Shown: positions 59,439-64,000 of the stretch, piece after piece
Position numbering within the stretch: position 1 is the first letter of the stretch
Layout of the letters: the number at the start of each line of letters is the position of its first letter
Assembly (NCBI GenBank): GCA_937981555.1
Contig: CALJOK010000026.1
Location: 62,001-126,000 of the forward strand
DNA length: 64,000 nucleotides
Direction: 5' to 3'
From: an uncultured Saprospiraceae bacterium
GTDB taxonomy: Bacteria > Bacteroidota > Bacteroidia > Chitinophagales > Saprospiraceae
Translations under genes and position numbers: made by a program
Notes under the pieces: model-generated
Told to the model about the DNA's origin: nothing
Seen by the model: only the letters and a program-made list of their open reading frames with translations
Databases searched by the model: none

Positions 59439-60815
59439 TTACTTCGCTACAGATTTTACAGGCGGCTTAAATTTAGATTCATTTTTCTTAATATCGTTTT
59501 CATAAAAATCAGCAGGAAACCCATTCAACTGTCGCCACAATTCATACCAGACTGGCACATCTTCAAGCAAAGCAATTCCTTGCACACCTGCACCGACTCG
59601 AAGCAATTCTGGAAATTGCACTTCAGGTTGATTTGATTTCACCAAAATCCGATACATACTATTATCATTTGGAATATTATCAATCGCGACCACTTCTCCA
59701 CTATATGTTCCAATGGAAAAATCTGCCCAACCTGAAATAATAAAAGCTTGCCAACCATCAAAAACTAGCCGCACTTCTTGACCAACATTCATCAATGGCA
59801 AATCCATCGGGCGCACATACATTGCTACCGCCAATTCGCGATTGTAAGGAACGATGGTTACAATTTTATCACTCTCTTTAATGATCTCTCCAATTCCTGA
59901 CTTCATGGTTTTTGTAATATACCCCGACTGTGGTGCAATGACATGATACATTGTATTCCGTCGATCATAATTAGCGTATTGGTTCTTTAGTTTGTTCAAT
60001 GTTCCTTCTGCATCATACTGTGCTGAAAGCGTGGAAAATTTATCTGATTGAGATTTTGCAATTTTATTGTTATACTCATTATCAATCGTTTGCAATGCTA
60101 ATTGAGCGATACTCAAATCATTCCCACTTTCTTGCAATTTATTTTTAGTGGTAATCATTTTAGCTTTAGTCGATTGCATTTTTAATCGCTTCGATTCTAA
60201 GTCGCTGAGGGATTTAATTCCTTTTTGAAAAAGTGTATCGGTTCGACGATATTGGAATTCAGCAATATCAAAATCCGCTTCCGCTTGATTGAGTTCTGCT
60301 TGCTGACTTTGTTGTTTGAATTCTGCTTGTTGAATTTTATTTTGTAATTGTTGCTTCTTAAATGACAACTCCAATTTCAATGCAGAAATTTGATTATCCA
60401 AGGCATTAGCTTTTTGTTGATAGCTATCCATCGAGCCTTGCTTGGCAGCAATTTGATTAGAAGCTCTTTCCAATAATTGAGGATCAAAATACTCTGCCTT
60501 CACCTCTGACAAAAATACAATCGTATCACCTGCTTGCACCAAATCTCCTTCTCGAACATACCATTTTTCAATTCTTCCTGCAATGGCAGAGTTGATATCT
60601 TGTGGTCTTTGTTCAGGTAAAAGGGTGGTTACTTTTCCTTTCATTTGGATATTTTGAGTCCATGGCAAAAAGAAAGTTATTATAATTATAATCAATAACA
60701 CAATCAACCATATTGCAAACATTCGATTCGCTTTTGGCAATTCATTCCTTTGAAAGCAAGCAATCTCTTCCGTCTTTACTTTATCTAAAATTGAATTATC
60801 TGAAATATTTAACAT
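59439..60815 (-). CDS. HlyD-family membrane fusion protein
   Basis: 458 residues. A short cytoplasmic N-terminus; one membrane helix (32-51, MFAIWLIVLLIIIIITFFLP); a lipoyl/biotinyl-like half (GRIEKWYVREGDLVQAGDTIVFLSE); and a long coiled coil (~110-290, rich in Gln, QQLQNKIQQAEFKQQSQQAEL). The second lipoyl half follows (YHVIAPQSGYITKTMKSGIGEIIKESDKIVTIVP) and a beta-barrel domain. It links the inner-membrane ABC protein to TolC. Same operon: ABC gene 66 nt upstream, TolC 35 nt downstream. Confidence 0.93.
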   Translation of the reverse strand: MLNISDNSILDKVKTEEIACFQRNELPKANRMFAIWLIVLLIIIIITFFLPWTQNIQMKGKVTTLLPEQRPQDINSAIAGRIEKWYVREGDLVQAGDTIVFLSEVKAEYFDPQLLERASNQIAAKQGSMDSYQQKANALDNQISALKLELSFKKQQLQNKIQQAEFKQQSQQAELNQAEADFDIAEFQYRRTDTLFQKGIKSLSDLESKRLKMQSTKAKMITTKNKLQESGNDLSIAQLALQTIDNEYNNKIAKSQSDKFSTLSAQYDAEGTLNKLKNQYANYDRRNTMYHVIAPQSGYITKTMKSGIGEIIKESDKIVTIVPYNRELAVAMYVRPMDLPLMNVGQEVRLVFDGWQAFIISGWADFSIGTYSGEVVAIDNIPNDNSMYRILVKSNQPEVQFPELLRVGAGVQGIALLEDVPVWYELWRQLNGFPADFYENDIKKNESKFKPPVKSVAK

Positions 60816-60881
60816 GATATTCTGACTTAATTTATTCTAATTATCTTTTTACAAAAAATGCTTTTAGGTTAGTTGAAACTT

Positions 60882-62594
60882 TTAAATTTTAAAAACTTCT
60901 TTTGCTAAAAGATTATTTTTGATTTTAGAAAAAGGAGCATTTTCAATAATTTTTCCATCTTCAAGAATAATAACTCGATCACATTTTTCCGCAAATTTTG
61001 GATTATTAGAAATCCCAATCAAAGTCCAATGCTTTCTTTCTTCTGTCAAATAATCAATAATTAGTTGTTTTTCTTTCCGCTCTAATCGAGGCATAAAATT
61101 ATCTAACAATAAAATTTCAGGTTGAAAAATTAGTGTTCGAGCAAGGATAATTTTTGTTCTGATACTTCTCGGAACATTTACTCCATTAGCTAATAATTCT
61201 GTTTGGTAACCATCTGGGAGATGATTAATAAATTGATGTAAGCCAATTTCTTTAGCAGTTTGAATTATTTTTTGAAATGGGATTTTATCATTTCCTAAAT
61301 TAATATTTTCCAAAATACTTGCATTAAAAATTTCGTCTTGACTACTCAACGTTCCAATTTCTTTCCGCAAACTATCGAGGTTAATTCTCTTTAAAGGAAT
61401 ACTATTAAAAGTGATCATTCCTTCATAACTTGTATACAATCCACCGAGCAACTTCGTCAAAGTTGATTTCCCTGAACCATTAAATCCTGCAATACAAACT
61501 TTCTCTCCCGATTTAATTTTTAAAGAAATGTTATCTAAAGTTGGTCGATTAGAATCTTCATATTGAAAAGAGACATTATCCATTTCTATTTCAATTCCGG
61601 AATGATCTACATCTACTTTTTCGAGCTTTATTCCGTCAGTTGATTCCAATGGTAAATCAGTTACAAATCCTATTTTTTCCAAACCAGTTAGCACATCATA
61701 AATATTATCCATACTCAAAATAAGCTTCTCCGCAGAATTCATAATCAAAATCACGATGATCTCCGCAGCTACAAATTGTCCAATACTAATTTGATTTCTG
61801 ATCACCAAAACACTTCCAAGCAAAAGTAATGTAGCTGTAATTAATGTTTTAAATAACACTACACTTCCGTACTGAATAAGTAGAATTTTGAAATGACTTT
61901 TCCGAGCATCGAGATAACTCGTTACTAATTCATCCGTTCGTCGAATCGGTAAATTTGAGCTTCCAGATAATTTGAAGACATTCATCGCTCGTCCCAATTC
62001 TTCCAACCAATGAGCTACTTGGTATTTGTATTTACTTTCTTTCAAACTTGTTTTTAATCCTTTCTTTGCTGTAAATCTAAATATGGCCAATAACATCAAA
62101 AGTAAAATCAATCCAAAAAATATAAAGAATGGATGATACAATGAAAGTAAAATCAATCCAAAAATAATTTGTAAAACTGCTGTGGAAAAATCAATTAGGA
62201 TTTTAGGAATTCCTTTTTGAATCGTAATCGTATCAAAAAAACGATTGACTAATTCAGGCGGATAAATACCTGTGAGTGCTTCCAATTTTAAGCGAGGTAC
62301 TCGCCAAGCAAATTCAAATGCGGAGCGAGTAAAAATTCTTCGTTGCAAAGTCTCCGTCACCGTCAATTGCATAATAGTTAAAACCCCATTGAAGGCAAGA
62401 CCTGCTGTGATAATTCCGATGAGCAAATAAAGAGAAGAAGAAACTTCCCCTCCTACCATCAAATTAATGATTGCTTGAATACCAAGCGGCAATGACAAAG
62501 TGATGATTCCTGCAAAGATCGCGTACAAATAAATGTAGCTAATATCTTTTCGATCTAGCTCCAAGAGTTTAAAAAATCGTTGAGTCGATTTCAT
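60882..62594 (-). CDS. ABC exporter with a degenerate ATPase domain
   Basis: 570 residues: six membrane helices (~20-290), then a nucleotide-binding domain (~335-570). Walker A is intact (GFNGSGKST, 370-378) and the Q-loop Gln419 is present. The LSGGQ signature position reads NGVNVPRS (471-477 region). Walker B is EILLLDN with Asn499 in place of the catalytic Glu. The H-switch reads GISNNP, with Asn530 in place of His. It therefore can probably bind ATP but hydrolyse it poorly, or needs a partner subunit not in the window. It stands upstream of HlyD and TolC. No C39 peptidase domain, so it is not a bacteriocin-type cleaving exporter. Confidence 0.9.
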   Translation of the reverse strand: MKSTQRFFKLLELDRKDISYIYLYAIFAGIITLSLPLGIQAIINLMVGGEVSSSLYLLIGIITAGLAFNGVLTIMQLTVTETLQRRIFTRSAFEFAWRVPRLKLEALTGIYPPELVNRFFDTITIQKGIPKILIDFSTAVLQIIFGLILLSLYHPFFIFFGLILLLMLLAIFRFTAKKGLKTSLKESKYKYQVAHWLEELGRAMNVFKLSGSSNLPIRRTDELVTSYLDARKSHFKILLIQYGSVVLFKTLITATLLLLGSVLVIRNQISIGQFVAAEIIVILIMNSAEKLILSMDNIYDVLTGLEKIGFVTDLPLESTDGIKLEKVDVDHSGIEIEMDNVSFQYEDSNRPTLDNISLKIKSGEKVCIAGFNGSGKSTLTKLLGGLYTSYEGMITFNSIPLKRINLDSLRKEIGTLSSQDEIFNASILENINLGNDKIPFQKIIQTAKEIGLHQFINHLPDGYQTELLANGVNVPRSIRTKIILARTLIFQPEILLLDNFMPRLERKEKQLIIDYLTEERKHWTLIGISNNPKFAEKCDRVIILEDGKIIENAPFSKIKNNLLAKEVFKI

Positions 62595-62636
62595 TTTATT
62601 TCGATTGTTTGTGTTTAATACAGTAGCTTAACTTAG

Positions 62637-62837
62637 TTAATTCTTATCCTGCAATCTACTATTAATAAAGGGCATGATAACATAAATCCAAACTCCAATT
62701 GAACCAATAATAATACAGAGGATTCCTAGAAGGTAGAATTTCACATCAAAAAAAGTACTATCAATAGCGTAATATAGCCATTCAAAAACGACCCCAAGGG
62801 AAAGAATTAAAATTGAAATTAAAGATTCCTTTTTCAT
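62637..62837 (-). CDS. Small membrane protein, 66 aa
   Basis: Two membrane helices (~6-25, LISILILSLGVVFEWLYYAI, and ~33-56, FYLLGILCIIIGSIGVWIYVIM). Charged ends MKKES and NSRLQDKN. No family recognised. It lies 42 nt upstream of the ABC gene and 19 nt downstream of the thioesterase gene on the same strand, so it may be an accessory of the exporter or simply co-transcribed. Confidence 0.65.
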   Translation of the reverse strand: MKKESLISILILSLGVVFEWLYYAIDSTFFDVKFYLLGILCIIIGSIGVWIYVIMPFINSRLQDKN

Positions 62838-62856
62838 TTTTTTGAAATTTACATTT

Positions 62857-63243
62857 TTAAAAAATAGCTTCTTGCTCTATATCTTGAAGCGTTTTGCCAT
62901 GTGGTGTTGAAGTCAGATTTTCATTAACATTGACAAATACAATTTGTTCAATTGAAATGATTGTTTTCTTTGTAAAAAGATTTCGAACTTCACATTTAAA
63001 TGTGATCGATGTTCTCCCTAGAGAAATAAATTGCAACCCTATTTCAATTACATCTGCCTGACTTGCGGAACTTACAAAATTGATCTCCGACATAAACTTG
63101 GTCACCACTCTATGGCTACCCAATTTTGTCATAGCATAAATTCCTGCTTCCTCGTCAATCCATTTTAGTAGTTGTCCACCAAAGAGACTATTGTTTGCAT
63201 TTAGATCACCTGGCTTAATTAACTTTCTTGTGAAAAACTTCAT
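62857..63243 (-). CDS. Acyl-CoA thioesterase (YciA-like hotdog family)
   Basis: 128 residues. Hotdog-fold pattern: FFTRKLIKPGDLNANNSLFGGQLLKWIDEEAGIYAMTKLGSHRVVTKFMSEINF (substrate and catalytic region), then RTSITFKCEVRNLFTKKTIISIEQIVFVNVNE. It hydrolyses acyl-CoA to free acid and CoA. Cytoplasmic. It overlaps the upstream HPF-like gene by 4 nt (ATGA), so the two are translationally coupled. Confidence 0.88.
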   Translation of the reverse strand: MKFFTRKLIKPGDLNANNSLFGGQLLKWIDEEAGIYAMTKLGSHRVVTKFMSEINFVSSASQADVIEIGLQFISLGRTSITFKCEVRNLFTKKTIISIEQIVFVNVNENLTSTPHGKTLQDIEQEAIF

Positions 63244-63530
63244 CCCTTTTCTTTTTTTTTATGTTTTACTAAATATCGATGAACTAATTGAGTAGATTTC
63301 TGGAGTAGTTCTCCTAAGTTTTCAGACTTATTATGAAGGATAATATCATGACCTCTTATTCCTAATTTTATAGTTGTAATAAACGTCGGAGGTGTTTGTC
63401 CTTCTTTGTTAAGGAAAATTTCTACATAAAGTAAATCCTGAAATTTTCTCTTTATAGAGTAAATCTTCCACTTGATGAAGCGTATATTTTTATTAGATAA
63501 TTGAGCATTATTTCTGATGATTATTCTCAT
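63240..63530 (-). CDS. HPF/RaiA-like ribosome-binding protein (tentative)
   Basis: 96 residues: MRIIIRNNAQLSNKNIRFIKWKIYSIKRKF, then YVEIFLNKEGQTPPTFITTIKLGIRGHDIILHNKSENLGELLQKSTQLVHRYLVKHKKKEKG. The order beta-alpha-beta-beta-beta-alpha and the spacing fit short hibernation-promoting factors (S30AE), which silence ribosomes in stationary phase. Identity to that family is weak by eye. The alternative is an unknown small basic protein. Coupled to the thioesterase gene by an ATGA overlap. Confidence 0.5.
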   Translation of the reverse strand: MRIIIRNNAQLSNKNIRFIKWKIYSIKRKFQDLLYVEIFLNKEGQTPPTFITTIKLGIRGHDIILHNKSENLGELLQKSTQLVHRYLVKHKKKEKG

Positions 63531-63558
63531 AATTAACTTTTTTTATTTTTTCTAAAAT

Positions 63559-63590
63559 ATGGGCGAGCTTCAAAAAAAATACTCGCCCAT
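63559..63590. repeat. GC-rich hairpin, possible terminator
   Basis: Nine-base arms ATGGGCGAG (63559-63567) and CTCGCCCAT (63582-63590) around a 14-nt loop with eight A residues. No clean T-run on either side (TATTTTAG leftward), so it is a weak terminator for the leftward gene ending at 63786. Confidence 0.5.
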
Positions 63591-63785
63591 CTTAAGCTAA
63601 CAATCGAAATTCTGAAAAATAGATTCTTAAGTTTAAGCTAATAGGTTATTTGAAAATTTGATAAAGGTCTCCCTGTTCGACACTCGAATCTATTGGTGTC
63701 AAATACAGTTTGAAAAAGAAATTAAATTTTTAAATTTTGGTGGTAGTTTAGTTTGCCATCCAATAAAGATGGATGACATAACTAT

Positions 63786-64000
63786 CTAATTTTTTATCAT
63801 CATTGATTGAATCTCACTCTCGGATTTTACATCCTTATGAATTAATCCGAAGCAGAAAAATTCCAACATTTCTTTTACTTGATCATTCAGATCTTGCTCT
63901 GTTCCATTTTCTCTCAAGTCAGTTAATCTAGGCAAATGTCGAGCAAAGTATAAATTATTATTAGCGGTCTCTACTAGTGTACTTGCCAAAGCTTTAGGGT
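63786..64000 (-). CDS. 3' end of a hypothetical gene continuing past the window
   Basis: The frame is open to base 64000, so the start is outside. The visible 71 residues read PKALASTLVETANNNLYF, then ARHLPRLTDLRENGTEQD, then LNDQVKEMLEFFCFGLIHKD and VKSESEIQSMMIKN. They are helical and cytoplasmic in character. I do not recognise the family. A TTG within the frame at 63989 is not a believable start. Confidence 0.6.
   Translation of the reverse strand, partial: PKALASTLVETANNNLYFARHLPRLTDLRENGTEQDLNDQVKEMLEFFCFGLIHKDVKSESEIQSMMIKN

Noticed and set aside
57988-62594. Considered as a bacteriocin export locus
   Set aside because: The ABC protein lacks a C39 peptidase domain and no leader-peptide precursor is adjacent.
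63750-63778. CCATC/GATGG hairpin before the last gene fragment
   Set aside because: Short stem and no T-run on either strand; likely chance.

Overview
The window is low-GC, densely coded DNA from a member of the Bacteroidota, most likely a gliding, secreting environmental lineage close to Saprospiraceae or Lewinella (inference). The evidence is: C-terminal type IX secretion (T9SS) sorting domains on two proteins; a 1843-residue SprB-repeat protein with a gliding-type C-terminal domain; Bacteroidota promoters (TTTG or TTGG, about 19 nt, TAnnTTTG); SCDK-, SCAT- and SSCE-type lipoboxes; S46 dipeptidyl peptidase; and DUF4159, DUF4291 and DUF5713 proteins. There is no phage, insertion sequence or CRISPR array. 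The only RNA gene found with certainty is tRNA-Leu(CAA).

Layout. 1-13.4 kb: cell-surface and secreted proteins (end of a T9SS cargo, Cys-rich protein with a broken zincin motif, aspartokinase, subtilase, four-Kazal lipoprotein, giant SprB-like protein). 13.7-21.3 kb: nucleoid-associated protein, methylglyoxal synthase, DPP11-like S46 peptidase, and molybdenum-cofactor genes (fused mobB-mobA, moaC) bracketed by long palindromes. 21.6-30.4 kb: MBL-fold hydrolase preceded by an orphan terminator, DUF4291, outer-membrane protein, ECF sigma factor with an overlapping polytopic membrane partner, TIR-winged-helix protein, MerR/TipAS regulator broken at a 9-A run, alpha/beta hydrolase and Nudix. 30.4-36.4 kb: TPR histidine kinase with a tiny peptide gene upstream, acetyltransferase, a 0.9 kb gene-poor stretch holding a duplicated two-hairpin element, ITPase and acyltransferase. 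36.5-45.9 kb: small secreted proteins, M28 peptidase, two large palindromes, Kazal lipoprotein, ferritin, PspC, DUF4159, DUF5713, rsmE, rseP, hscB and tRNA-Leu. 46-51.5 kb: an RND / LolA-like / beta-barrel / hydrolase operon. 52-56.8 kb: a TPR-CHAT protease-like protein divergent from an ECF sigma factor and a membrane TPR protein. 56.8-64 kb: a type I-like export operon (ABC, HlyD, TolC) whose ABC ATPase has lost key catalytic residues, plus a Kef-type antiporter and small genes.

The best candidates for something new are: the CHAT/ECF/membrane-TPR module; the ECF sigma plus eight-helix membrane partner; the catalytically degenerate ABC exporter; the TIR-winged-helix fusion; the two-hairpin element with compensatory base changes; the family of 80-180 bp palindromes; the candidate short RNA at about 21.63-21.70 kb; and two short genes (32618-32788 and 42166-42321) that simple length cut-offs would miss. 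All family assignments were made by eye from sequence, without database searches.
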